NCBI GenBank assembly: GCA_010015675.1
Contig: ML977037.1
Coordinates: forward strand, 1 to 64,000
Source: Byssothecium circinans
Lineage: Eukaryota; Ascomycota; Dothideomycetes; Pleosporales; Massarinaceae
DNA length: 64,000 nucleotides
Direction of reading: 5' to 3'
Positions 23,363 through 33,516 of the stretch are shown piece by piece. Position 1 is the stretch's first letter; each line of letters starts with the position of its first letter. Below the pieces are notes generated by a model. The model saw only the letters and a list, made by a program, of their open reading frames with translations, ran no database searches and was not told where the DNA came from. The translations under genes were made by a program, and so were the position numbers.

Positions 23363-23663
23363 ACTTTCACAGCTGATCTGACAACCAGCTTTTCGATATG
23401 ACTGTTTGCAGGTCATTTACATTGAGGTGAGGATTGGGATTTTGAATCAGTTAAGGAGTGCATCGGGTTTTCTTTTCGGGCCAGGCATACTTGAAGCTAC
23501 CTCTGTACAGTATGGGCTTTCTTGGGAACTTAATGACTTGCCTCGGCGAAGGTAGTCGGCACGGACAATCTCCGACTCTTATTCCGCCATAGGAGTCAAA
23601 CATCTAGGGTACCGACATTCAGCTCATATCCATAGCTTGAGTGGTGCGCTATTCTGCACCTTC

Positions 23664-24479
23664 TCACTTCAAAAATTTACTGGCCAGGTTCATCAGTCCC
23701 CCAGCGCCACCACCGCCCCCCCCTCCACTGCCACCGTGACCCTTCAAATACATCTTCAATGCCGTCTGTGCAGCCTGGGCAACAGCATCCTGCTTCGTAG
23801 CCTCGGGATGCTGCACCGAAATATTAGCATTCATTCCTTTCAACCTCCTCGCTCCGTACCGCGATCAGAAGAAGTAACTTACAGTCTTCCCCTGAGCACT
23901 CTGCTGATCGAACAACTGAGCCGCCTGTGCCATTGCCATCCCAATGAACTTGTTCTGCCCACCCTTCCCCTCGCTCGCACTGCCTCCTGTAAACATCTTC
24001 AGTGCCTGCATCGCCGCGGCCGCGCCCACATTCTGGCTACTAGCCTGCTGATGGCCCTCGCCGCTACCGTAGAACTTCTGATGCTGTTGTACGGCATCGT
24101 CCTCATCTACGTCTTCTTCTTGAAGCTTGGACTGCTTGCCCGCGAGGAGGCCGAGCGCGGTGCTGAACAACGAAGAGTCCCCCGAGTCCCCAGCATGAGA
24201 GGACGCATGTTCGGCTGCAGAGGAGTAGTCGTCGGAGATGCCGGCATGGGCTGCGCCGCCGCCGTAGGGTGTGCCGGTGCTGTGTTGGCCGGAATGGTGA
24301 CCACCGCTTTCTTGATGGCTAGAGTAGTTGCCACCTGAACTTCCGTATTGTCCACCGCCTCCTCCGCCTCCTCCATATCCACCGGACTGGCGGTCATTGC
24401 CCTCGTCTCCGTATCCACCGCCACTCCCACCATAGCCTCCGCCGCTGCTACCTTGGTTGTAGAATTCGTTGGATGCCAT
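23664..24479 (-). CDS. Gly-rich 'beta-flanking'-type protein (DUF7721-like)
   Basis: Exons 24479-23883 and 23810-23664 (72-nt intron) give 247 residues. The N-terminal about 70 residues are Gly/Ser/Tyr-rich (GGGYGGSGGGYGDEG). The conserved part begins at DDYSSAAEHASSHAGDSGDS, then LFSTALGLL, DEDDAVQQHQKFYG, AAAAMQALKMFTGG and GMAMAQAAQLFDQQSAQGKT, continuing after the intron with TKQDAVAQAAQTALKMYLKG and a Gly run. The repeated A-x-x-A-L-K-M-[FY] helices match the fungal proteins annotated as 'beta-flanking protein', which I recall as DUF7721. The biological role is unknown. The opposite-strand 233-codon frame over this gene is a codon-bias shadow. Confidence 0.85.
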
Positions 24480-25899
24480 TACTGATGATGGATAACTAGC
24501 TGGATTCAGACGTTAGTCTGTATGTTTGAGATTGGGTAGAAATTGGGGGGAAAGATAATGAGGAACAAGAATTGAATGGGGGACAGAGGTCGACGAGGAA
24601 GGCTACTAGAAAAGAGGGACTTGTGATCTCTCATAACACAGGTCAAACAAGCTCCGAGAAGCTTAAAGACCAACGCCTTTCCAGGTTTCCCTAATGTCTT
24701 CAAAGTTGAACGTAAAGAGTAATACTTACATTTGCAGGTAGATTCGATATCTTCTTCGGGTATGATCTTGAGGAATGAGGAAAGTCAAAGAATAAATAGA
24801 TTGTACCTGACAAACAAGAGAGCTGAGCTCCGATCGTTCAATGCAGAGGGCCCCCCACTAATGACGTACCCATGCGCTGCCACGCGGCAACCCCTCCTGT
24901 CTCGATTGGCGCAGGGATGAAACTCATGCAGCTAGCCGGACCTGCAGTGAATGGCTCTGACCTCGCGGTACCAAAACCTCGCGATATAAGATGGTAAAAC
25001 TCACGTTAGTATTAAACCTCAAGGTTGAAACGGAGTATTTTGTGATGTATCCTCCTTAGATGCGTTTTACAGAGTACAGTTGTTGGCTTACTTTGCGAGA
25101 TTTTGCTACCGTGGGAGACCGATTCAAATGTTTGCAGGGACTCAAACGCCCCTATGCAATCCAAGTGCTAGGAATGGAGCATCATTCTATATTCGTTTGT
25201 TCGAAGTACCGGCACTTACTAGAGCACATCGGGAAAGACAGCGAATGTGAATATGCAAACGTACTACAAAGCGCTGAGATGAAGTTCAATCACGTGTAAA
25301 TAGTGGTCCCCGGGCCCTTGAGTGCATGTGCGTACCTGGATGATTTTCTCTACGCTGCCAACATATTGACACTCAGCTAAGATTAATTCAAGGCACAATG
25401 CCTAGTTAGCTCTCTGTCTCTAGCTGTCTGGAGATTTCTTTACTGTACAACGATAATAAAAGAATGTTGCACACACGTGACTGATTTGCAAGGACTCGAA
25501 CACCTCATCCTACCACCTGCTGTGGTATTCTCCAGCAAGTGGAGCTTCATCCTATCTTCGTTTGTTCGAGGGGCCTTCTACGTAGAGAACGCTCTTGTAA
25601 TAGCATAATCTTGAGAAATAAGCTAACATTTAGTTATACTCTGCAACACTCATTCCAGGAGATTCAGCACCTGATACTCCGCCCAATCTTTAAGCTTCAA
25701 CAGCGACGGGAGACTTGATAGCTTATTGCCCAGAGCTTCCCGCGAAAGGCACGCCTGTAAAGACTGTGAATGTGAACATGCAAACGTAAATTGACTTTCA
25801 AAGGAAAAATTTAGGGTACAATATGTACAGCATAGCCAACATCATTCTGATTGACTTCTGGCTCTCCCAATGACTCCTCTTCACTCCTTTCTCTCCCAT
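24480..25899. other. Intergenic, with relics of a duplicated sequence
   Basis: About 1.4 kb between two minus-strand genes. The left part should hold the promoter of the Gly-rich protein gene. The right part (25060-25800) contains two diverged copies of one sequence, described separately. No intact gene is visible. Confidence 0.45.
25110..25790 (+). repeat. Two diverged copies of one decayed coding-like sequence
   Basis: Three blocks recur in the same order. Block 1: 'TTTGCAGGGACTCAAACGCC' near 25130 versus 'TTTGCAAGGACTCGAACACC' near 25485. Block 2: 'TTCGTTTGTTCGA' near 25192 and again near 25558. Block 3: AAAGAC, then GAATGTGAATATGCAAACGT near 25240, versus the same with GAACATG near 25765. 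Most differences are transitions. In one frame block 3 reads KDSECEYANV in the first copy and KDCECEHANV in the second. This suggests an old duplication of a coding sequence or element that has since decayed. The source family is unknown. Confidence 0.5.
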
Positions 25900-27380
25900 T
25901 TATCTGTCGACTTCTCCGAAAACTAAGTCTTGCGTGCCGATAATGGCTACCACGTCAGCCAACAAGTGCCCTCTTGCAATTTGGTCCATGCAGGCCAAGT
26001 GTGCGAACCCGGGCGCCCTAATCTTGCACCTGTACGGCCTCTCACTGCCATCCGACACAAGGAAAACACCCATCTCGCCCTTGGGCGCCTCAATGGCGGT
26101 ATAGGTCTCGCCAGGCGGGACGCTGTAGCCCTTGCTGAAGAGAAGGAAGTGGTGGATGAGCGCCTCCATGTTCTCTTTCATGGCTGCTCGTGGCGGAGGG
26201 GCGATCTTATAGTCTTCGACCTTGATAGGACCGGCAGGCATTTGGTTTAAACATTGGTAGATGATGCGAAGAGACTGGCGGAACTCTTCCATACGGCAGA
26301 GGTAACGATCGTAACAGTCGCCGTTGACACCCACTGGCACGTCAAATTCTACTTGGTCGTATGCGTCGTAGGGCTGTGACTTGCGGATATCCCACGGCAC
26401 GCCGGATCCTCGGAGCATGACACCAGAGAATGAGTAGTTGATGGCATCGGTAGCGGAGACAACACCAATGCCCTTGGTACGCTGAATCCAGATGCGATTG
26501 TCCGTCAACATCTCCTCGGTCTCGTCCAATCGATCACCAAACTGGGTAGCCCATTGGTAGATGTCGTCCATAAGGCCGAGGGGCATATCCTGGGACACGC
26601 CGCCAGGGCGTACGTAGGCTGCATGCATACGAGCACCGGACACCCGCTCATAAAACTCCTGTATATAGTGAGTAGCAGCACCCTTCATTCTCGATTGATC
26701 AAACCTACCATGAGCTTCTCACGCTCCTCAAAACCCCATAGGAACGGCGTCAAAGCGCCGACGTCCATAGCATGGCTGCAGACCGACATGAGATGATTGG
26801 AGATGCGCGTAATCTCTGCGAATAGGGTCCGGATATATTTCGCTCTCATTGGAATCTCAATGTTCAACAGCTTCTCTACGGCCAGCGAGAAGACCTGCTC
26901 GTTTGTCATCATAGAACAGTAGTCCAGCCGATCGAAATACGGTAGCGCTTGGAGATAGGTCCGATATTCAATCAGCTTCTCAGTTCCACGGTGCAGCAAT
27001 CCGACATGTGGATCAGCGCGCACAACCTCCTCGCCATTGAGCTCAAGAATCAAGCGCAACACGCCGTGAGCAGCTGGATGCTGGGGTCCAAAGTTGACAG
27101 TGTAGTGCCGGATCTTCCTGTTCTCGGGAGAAGATCCATCGCCGGGGACGGCGTTCATGTTCTCGGGGTCCTCCGGGTTGACTGGGTGGGAAAAGGTCTC
27201 ATCGGTCGGCACTATGCGCATCCGCTGGTGGTCTTCGACGTCGGCATAGTGGCGAGGCGGCGACGTGGACAGGCAACGGGCAATGGGTCGCACTCGTGGT
27301 GCTTGGGCGAGGTGGGTTCGGGGCGTCAGGCACAGCCGTTTCGCCGTGTGGCCGGCCAGACGCGCAATGGAGACGGGCAT
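25900..27380 (-). CDS. nuo-49: NADH:ubiquinone oxidoreductase 49 kDa subunit (complex I, NDUFS2-type)
   Basis: Exons 27380-26709 and 26658-25900 (50-nt intron) give 476 residues. This is the quinone-site core subunit of respiratory complex I in the inner mitochondrial membrane matrix arm. The start at 27380 gives a basic presequence ([18 protein letters not shown]...). Family hallmarks: [19 protein letters not shown], the [18 protein letters not shown] stretch, [32 protein letters not shown], the [19 protein letters not shown] stretch, [36 protein letters not shown] and the ending [14 protein letters not shown]. All are intact and the length fits the fungal subunit. An upstream extension of the open frame to 27692 overlaps the divergent RPC40 gene and is not part of the protein. 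Confidence 0.97.
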
Positions 27381-27602
27381 GGTGGTCTGTCGAAGCCCTC
27401 GATGCCCGTTTGCAGCGTCAATGGGTGGGCGGAGTGGAGAGGTTCGTGGTGGCGGTTGGGGAGCTCTTCGATGATGAGGTAAAGGATATTGCAAGCTCTC
27501 GATTGGGCGGCCCGATCGGCATTGTCTTGGCGCTATCAGAAAAGTTCGAGTCGCAAAAGCTCCCCACCAACTTGCACACCTTTCCACACAACTTGCGCCA
27601 GC
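27381..27602. promoter_or_regulatory. 222-bp bidirectional promoter nuo-49 / RPC40
   Basis: The start codons of two divergently transcribed housekeeping genes are only 222 bp apart, so both core promoters must lie in this interval or overlap the opposing 5' ends. I did not recognise a clear TATA box or a specific operator. Confidence 0.6.
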
Positions 27603-28879
27603 ATGTCTGTACCGAGCCCAGAAGAGGTGGAGCGACGGCGGGTACGTATGCGACTGCAAATATCCGGCTTTCGTCTTGCTAAAACAATACACAGAAACTC
27701 CAAGTCTGGGAAGAAACCGTGAGCGACCAGCAGTCTACCGACTTTCCAGGCCACTGGCCGGGCGAAAACCACGAGTGGAACCTAGATAAATTCAAGAAGG
27801 TAATATTTCTCCTTTCTCCAAAGAGTCGGTCCTAAGAAGGTGTCCAGAACTTGCAGGTTTACTTCCACCCTGACGACAGCGAGAAGCTCTTCGAATCCCA
27901 AGAACACGATATCCCCACCAGCCGCCGCCTCGACCTTGTCTTCTCTCTCGTCGGCCTCGATGCCTCCATTGCCAATGCCTTCCGCCGCATCCTGATCGCT
28001 GAAATCCCCTCCCTCGCCATAGAAGATGTCTTCATCTTTCAAAACACTTCCATCGTCCAAGATGAAGTGCTCGCGCACCGCCTCGGACTCATCCCCCTCT
28101 GTTCCGACCGCGAACGACTGCGCAAGATGCAATGGTACATCAAGCCTGCGGAGGGTGAGGAGGATCCCGAGGGGTTGACCGACTACAATACCGTAGTGTT
28201 CCATCTGAAGATGACGTGCGAGTGGAAGGAAGACGGATTGGAGAAGGCAGCCAAGGGAGAGACGGATCCGAACGAGTTGTACATCAACCATAGCGTTTAC
28301 GCGCGCGATCTGATCTGGGCTCCTCACGGAAAGCAAGAATCGGAATGGGTTGATGACCCCGAACATCCGCGCGCCGTACATCCCAAGATCCTGATCGCGA
28401 AGATGCGGCCGGGGCAAGAGCTGGACATTCGCATGCATGCCTACAAAGGCATCGGACAAGACCATGCCAAATTCTCCCCCGTCGCGACCGCATCGTACCG
28501 CCTCCTCCCCGTCATTGACATTCTGCGTCCCATCGTCGGCCCCGACGCGAAGAAGTTCGCTCGCTGCTTTCCGTCTGGCGTCATTGGGTACGACAAAGTC
28601 ACCCTAGAAGACACGCAAAAGTACAAGGAGCTCAAGGATAAGGTCGGCGAGACAAAAGCCGTTGTGGTGGACGCGATGAAGGATACTGTAAGTCGTGAGT
28701 GTTTTAGGCATCCAGAGTTCAAAGACAAGGTCAAGCTTGGTAGGGTGAGGGACCATTTCATCTTCAGAGTGGAGAGCACGGGGCAGTACGACAGCGATGA
28801 GCTATTCGTGGAGAGCGTGAGGTTGCTGAAAATCAAGGCGCAAAGGATCAAGAGGGGGTTGGACCAACTGATGCATTAA
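27603..28879 (+). CDS. RPC40: RNA polymerase I and III subunit AC40 (Rpc40)
   Basis: Exons 27603-27641, 27695-27799 and 27857-28879 (introns 53 and 57 nt) give 388 residues. AC40 pairs with AC19 as the alpha-like assembly platform shared by RNA polymerases I and III in the nucleus. Evidence: the alpha-motif region [20 protein letters not shown], then [20 protein letters not shown] and [12 protein letters not shown]. These are typical of the eukaryotic Rpb3/AC40 and archaeal D subunits. The C-terminal part carries [13 protein letters not shown] and ends in a helix for dimerisation ([16 protein letters not shown]). The short first exon encodes [13 protein letters not shown]; the second continues [13 protein letters not shown]. 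Joins keep phase 0. Together with RRN3 in this window it serves rRNA synthesis, though the two genes are 14 kb apart. Confidence 0.96.
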
Positions 28880-29520
28880 GGGGTTGTCAAAGGTGGAGTG
28901 CATTGCAGGCGTTTCTCGGGCATATGGGTGGGACGGTGCGTTTGAAAAAGCCTTCACGATATCACGGCGGAGTGTTCGGCGATATATGATCAATTTCACT
29001 TGTACGTCAATCCTGACTCTGGGTCCAAGTCCATCATTGCACATTTCTATCCCACTCTATCGTTCTGGTCCAGATGCCACAATTTTGCCGTGCAGTCATG
29101 CTCAATTCCTCCGCTAAAGTGCACACAAAATAGTAGTACATGCTTTTTATAATACAATCAAGAAGCAGATATAAAAAATGATGAGAAACTAGTACAAAAG
29201 GGAAATTGGCAAGGGGTAAACACAAGGAAACCGAGCATTGAGTCTGCAGGTACCAAAACCCGCCGCCAGAGTGAAGGTAAGGAAAGTCAATGGAAAAGAT
29301 GTAGAAAACACGGTCGTGGAGAGGTGCTGCAAAGGTGCTCAGCGGGGAGTAGGGAAATCCAGTTCCCGTGATGGTGCAAGGAAAGGCCGTCGTCGATCGC
29401 CAGCGACCATGTATACTGCACAGCAGTCCTACCTCGTGTTTCCCGTATCGTCGTGCATCCAGCTCTTCTTAACCACATTTCGAATCTCCGAACCTCGTCA
29501 ATTTTGGCACATATGCTCGC
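28880..29520. other. Convergent intergenic region
   Basis: This 641-bp gap between two convergent genes presumably contains their 3' UTRs. A-rich sequence at about 29150-29200 is compatible with 3' end formation. No gene seen. Confidence 0.45.
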
Positions 29521-30419
29521 TCAACGACGTAGCTCACACAGCACCTCCGTACACAGCTTTTGAACATCTGAAGGATCAAACCGCGGACGAAAGGAGAGAC
29601 GCTTTCTCGCAGCCCGCATGCTCTCCATCTCCGCCTGATACCAATCCCACGCATCGCCGGTAGGCGGACCCATGGAAGTTCTACTCGGCAGCTCAAAGGT
29701 AAAGCGGACAGAGGGCACGACAGTCGCTGCTTTGAGCTCGCGCACATTCTGCAAGTGGTTACGAATCATGCCCCTGAAGACGGACAAGTCGGCGGAGAAC
29801 TGCTCGTGCTGGTACGAAAGCGCTGCGTCAGGCGTGTAGATAGGTGCTGGGCGCTTCCTGGTAGACGACTGGTTGGTGTTGTTTGGTCGGGAGAAGTCTT
29901 TAATGTAGTTCGTGTTCCGGTGCGACGACTGGTAGTCATGATCGTCTAGGGAAGTCGCACTCGAGGCGAGTGATTGCTGGGAAGCGTCGGATTCACGGCG
30001 GACTTGGGGAGCAAGTTCGTCGTCAGATACTTGGGAGGTAGGCGAATGTTCTAGAACGGCCTCTGGTTGCTGTGAAAGGAGGGCTGTGAGGGCAGCGTGG
30101 TAGTGTTTCTCTGCCAGGTTGAGCTCTGAACAGCGGTGTCTGAGGGTTGCTTCGCGGGCCATGGTGTCGTGGGAGCTGGCGAGATAGAAGTGAATATAGG
30201 CAAGGTGTACGGGGTGTATCTGAGATCGGGTTGGCAATGGGATCTGTCAGAGGATACAGCAGTACTTGCCTGGGCATGGTTGCGGATCAAGATGCGCTCG
30301 CACAGTGCCACGCACTGGATGTAATGACGCGTTTGGAAGAGCTCCTTAATCTTCGAGGCCTTCGCTTTCACCATGTTGTACGATTCGTTTGACACCATCT
30401 TGTCGGCCGCCGCATACAT
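29521..30419 (-). CDS. Unrecognised helical protein, possible TPR-like N-terminus
   Basis: Exons 30419-30270 and 30219-29521 give 282 residues; the 50-nt intron begins CAG|GCAAGT and ends CAG, so it appears to be a GC-AG intron. The first about 110 residues are amphipathic helices resembling tetratricopeptide units (SKIKELFQTRHYIQCVALCE, then HLAYIHFYLASSHDTMA and LNLAEKHYHAALTALL). A Ser-rich disordered middle follows, then a conserved-looking C-terminal half with FSADLSVFRGMIRNHLQNV and WDWYQAEMESMRAARKRLSF, ending DVQKLCTEVLCELRR. No catalytic motif is visible. I cannot name the family; a scaffold role is only a guess from the helices. Reading straight through the intron hits stops or a different frame, so splicing is needed. 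Confidence 0.72.
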
Positions 30420-31390
30420 TATTTTTGAAGGATCGAGGTGGTGAGGATTGGGTAAGTGTAGTTCAAAGAAATCGAGACGGAGGGCTCCAATCCAACGTTA
30501 TGCGCCTGACTATCAAAGCGCAAAGCGAGGAGTCGTTGCTTCAAGTTTACACGCCGGCTATCAACGTTGAGACAGCGACAAGAGAGGGCGAAACCGGAAC
30601 AGCCGTTATATAACTAGTGTCATAGTCCACGCATGCCACCCGTTCGGCGGAGAGTTCGGCTCCTCCTGAGAAAAAAGAACTGCAAGACGTTTCGCCAGCT
30701 GCAGCAGATGTTTCAGAAATCGCGAAACGTTCCTAGGTGAGCTGTTGTGTCTCCATGCGGAGGCTGCGCTTGCCGCTTCAGGGTTGGACTAGACTCAGAC
30801 GGGCATTTAGCTCAGCGATCGGCCATACGCCATCTCTTGCGTGCATATACTACTATCCGCGGGCTTTCGACATGAATCAGCGGGAAAGTCCAAGAGAAAA
30901 GGAGCACTCTCCTGCGGTTTCGAGAATAGCCTGAATGTGCTTCCAAGGCTGAGACCAGACCACGTGCATACGTAGGTGCCCCGGTGGTCTCTGGCGGAAA
31001 AATGAAAGATAAACTCGGGATATAAGCTACTGGTGCTCACATTACCTCTAAAGGATAGCAATTAGGAGGAGTATAAGGGACTGATCATCCTTAGACGAGC
31101 TTTGCGGGGTGTGGCTGTTCGCCAATGCCCCGACATTTTGCTACTGCGAGGGGTGGTGAGGATAGCTCGAGGCATGTACGAGTGACAGATCGCGGAGCTT
31201 GGTGCGGCCATGCAGATGCGACCACCTCCATATCGTTTGATACGCGCATTGCGACACTGCAGAACAGAGCACTATGGAAAGCAGCCCGTGCACAGTAAGA
31301 CAATTGGATGACAAAGAGTACTTATTCTACATAGCCCATACCAGTACATGAGCCGACGTTTTGGGATATGAGTCTAAAATGGCAAGTCGT
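30420..31390. other. Intergenic, about 1 kb
   Basis: Lies between the start of the helical-protein gene and the stop of ATP3, both on the minus strand. It should contain the promoter of the former and the 3' UTR of the latter. No additional gene or repeat recognised. Confidence 0.45.
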
Positions 31391-32552
31391 CTAACTATCC
31401 TCCGAAGCGGCGGCACCCGTGATAATCTCGACAAGTTCGCCGGTAATGACGGCTTGACGAGTACGGTTGAACAGGATCTGGAACTTGTTGATCATTTCAC
31501 CGGCGTTCTTGGAGGCATTCTAGCCTGGTCAGCTTTCAGTCCATTGTACAGTATCGAGATACACTTACGTCCATGGCGTTTCGTCGCGCAGACTGCTCGC
31601 AAGCGTGACCCTCGGCAAGCGCCTAATCATTTGTTAGCAATGCTCATGCTGCAACATCTCCTTGTGCATACCCAGAAGAGCGAGTTCGCCAGCGCGTATT
31701 CACGGAGGTTGGGCAGGACTTCGTCGTCGATCTCGAAAGCGGTGAACTGAGCTAAATTTTGTAAGTATGGAGCTAGAGTTCAGCTGCTGGCAGACCTACG
31801 GGACTGGGTAATGGCCTCCTCAGAGAAAGCCTCAATGACCACGGGCTCGTAGCTCTGAGCGTTCAAAAACTTGTTGTACACAATCTTAATCGAGGCGTAG
31901 TCGGTGGGAAGAAGGATGATGCGGTCGGCAATGGCGGCCGCGTCGGCGAAAGTAGGGACATGCTTGCCAATACCAGCGAAGTTGAGGACGAAGTTCTTGC
32001 CGTTGGAACGGGACAATTGCGCCTTGCACTTCTCACCGAGCACGGCAACGTCGGCGTCAGGCTGCTCGAGCAGCATCTTTCGAGCCGTCCTGGACATACC
32101 AGAGTGGATACCGCCGCAAAGACCCTTGTCAGAGCTGCAGACCACAATCAGCGTCTTTTTGCCCTCGCCCTCCAGCGGCTTTGTCTCGGCATTCTCGAAA
32201 ACGGTATTGGACGTCTGGCCGTATGCGCGGGACTCGGTCATGGCTCTCTGGGCGCGGGTGAGCTTGGTGGAGGCGACAATCTTCATCGTCTTGGTGATCT
32301 TCTCGATATTGCGAATCGACTTGAGGCGGCCCTCAATCTCACGCAGGGTAGCGTAGGTGGCGGCGTTGGTGGCATTGAGGGGGGCGGGCCTAGATACGGA
32401 TGTTTTAGTCAGTTCGTGATGCAATTGGCGATGCAATGGCGATGGAGCGGGCGGACGGGGAGGTCTTGTCTCTGGGAAGAGGAAGAAGTATCGTACCGTG
32501 CGACGGCCAGGCCAGCCCGCAAAGCCGGACGCGCAGCTCGTGAAAGCATCAT
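31391..32552 (-). CDS. ATP3: ATP synthase F1 subunit gamma, mitochondrial
   Basis: Five exons (32552-32497, 32389-31800, 31751-31672, 31622-31569, 31519-31391) give 302 residues; introns are 107, 48, 49 and 49 nt. Gamma is the rotating central stalk of mitochondrial F1Fo ATP synthase. The N-terminal [19 protein letters not shown] is a presequence. Hallmarks: [20 protein letters not shown], then [33 protein letters not shown], and the C-terminal helix [20 protein letters not shown] followed by [20 protein letters not shown] and [12 protein letters not shown]. The small 54-nt fourth exon encodes [18 protein letters not shown]. Both terminal helices that form the coiled coil are intact. The gene is divergent from TOP1 with a 964-bp spacer. 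Confidence 0.96.
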
Positions 32553-33516
32553 TGGGCGTACGGGGAGGTGATGAGATGCAGTGGAGATGGCAGGCAGCCG
32601 GCGTGTCCGTGTTCGACGTCCTGGCTTGCGGATGATGGAGCTCTCAAGTGCTTGTTCGGCAGAGATCAGAGATGCGGCGCCGGTATTATGTAAGCCAGCT
32701 TGAAAATTACGCCTTGGCGCGAGACTTGCGACTTTATTCAAAGGACGCCATGGAAGATGTCAGAAGACTACCAGGTTTTCTGCTCTCGCAGGAATCATTC
32801 AATCAGTTTTCTGGGCGCTGTTGTGCTGGCACGAGCGGGCTGCTCCTATGATAGTGCAGCACGGAGGCAGCAGCAGGCGTCACGACCAAGTCAAACTTCG
32901 TCATCTTTTTCAGCGAAATCATATTACAACTAGCTGCGTCCATCAGAGCCTGCTCCGAGATGCGTGAAAATGACATTTGTCGAGGTCATAGTAGGAATGC
33001 TCGTAATGCACATGTCCGTTCCGCATTTCTTGCGGAAAGGTGTCCAAAAAAGACAGGACTCAAACATGAAGCAGCCACCTTTGTGCAGATAGATTAGGAA
33101 GCGTGGCTAGCCCACTATTCTGCACCATGGCTTTTGGGGTAACATTACCTTTGGATTATTGTGCACAGAACTGGCGTGGTTGTAGCCAAAGATTTGCCTC
33201 CGCAAGGTGAGGCACATGTTCCATGCCTAACGATCGTTGCGCTTTAGCGGGTTGGACTTAGTTGCAGGGGACTCGATCGCGGCCTCCCTCTCTCTTTTAA
33301 AACACCCGCATTCCTCTCCTTCGCTCGCCCACCTCTCACTTCTGCTCCACCGCCACCATCACTCACCTTCTCCCTCTCACTCGGTGCAGTTGCATCGGCC
33401 TCGCGCGCCCACTGACCCCGCGATTCTCACCAAGGCACTGCGCACGCTTCTACGCTAACGCCGCAGGTCTAGACAAAGCTGGACTTGGTCGTTCTGCTCC
33501 CGTTTTCCATCTGACA
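32553..33516. promoter_or_regulatory. Divergent promoter ATP3 / TOP1
   Basis: About 960 bp between two divergent start codons. From about 33280 to 33450 the plus strand is strongly C/T-rich, a common feature of fungal leaders and core promoters, directly ahead of TOP1. No gene is visible. Confidence 0.5.

Noticed and set aside
23637..24338. 233-codon plus-strand frame over the Gly-rich protein gene
   Set aside because: Antisense shadow of a low-complexity Gly/Ser coding region; the minus-strand protein has recognisable conserved helices.
25470..25600. tRNA-like 'GTGTTCGAGTCC' on the minus strand
   Set aside because: No acceptor stem or D-arm could be paired; it belongs to the diverged repeat.
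27381..27692. N-terminal extension of nuo-49 to 27692
   Set aside because: It would overlap the RPC40 first exon and lacks homology; the ATG at 27380 gives a proper presequence.
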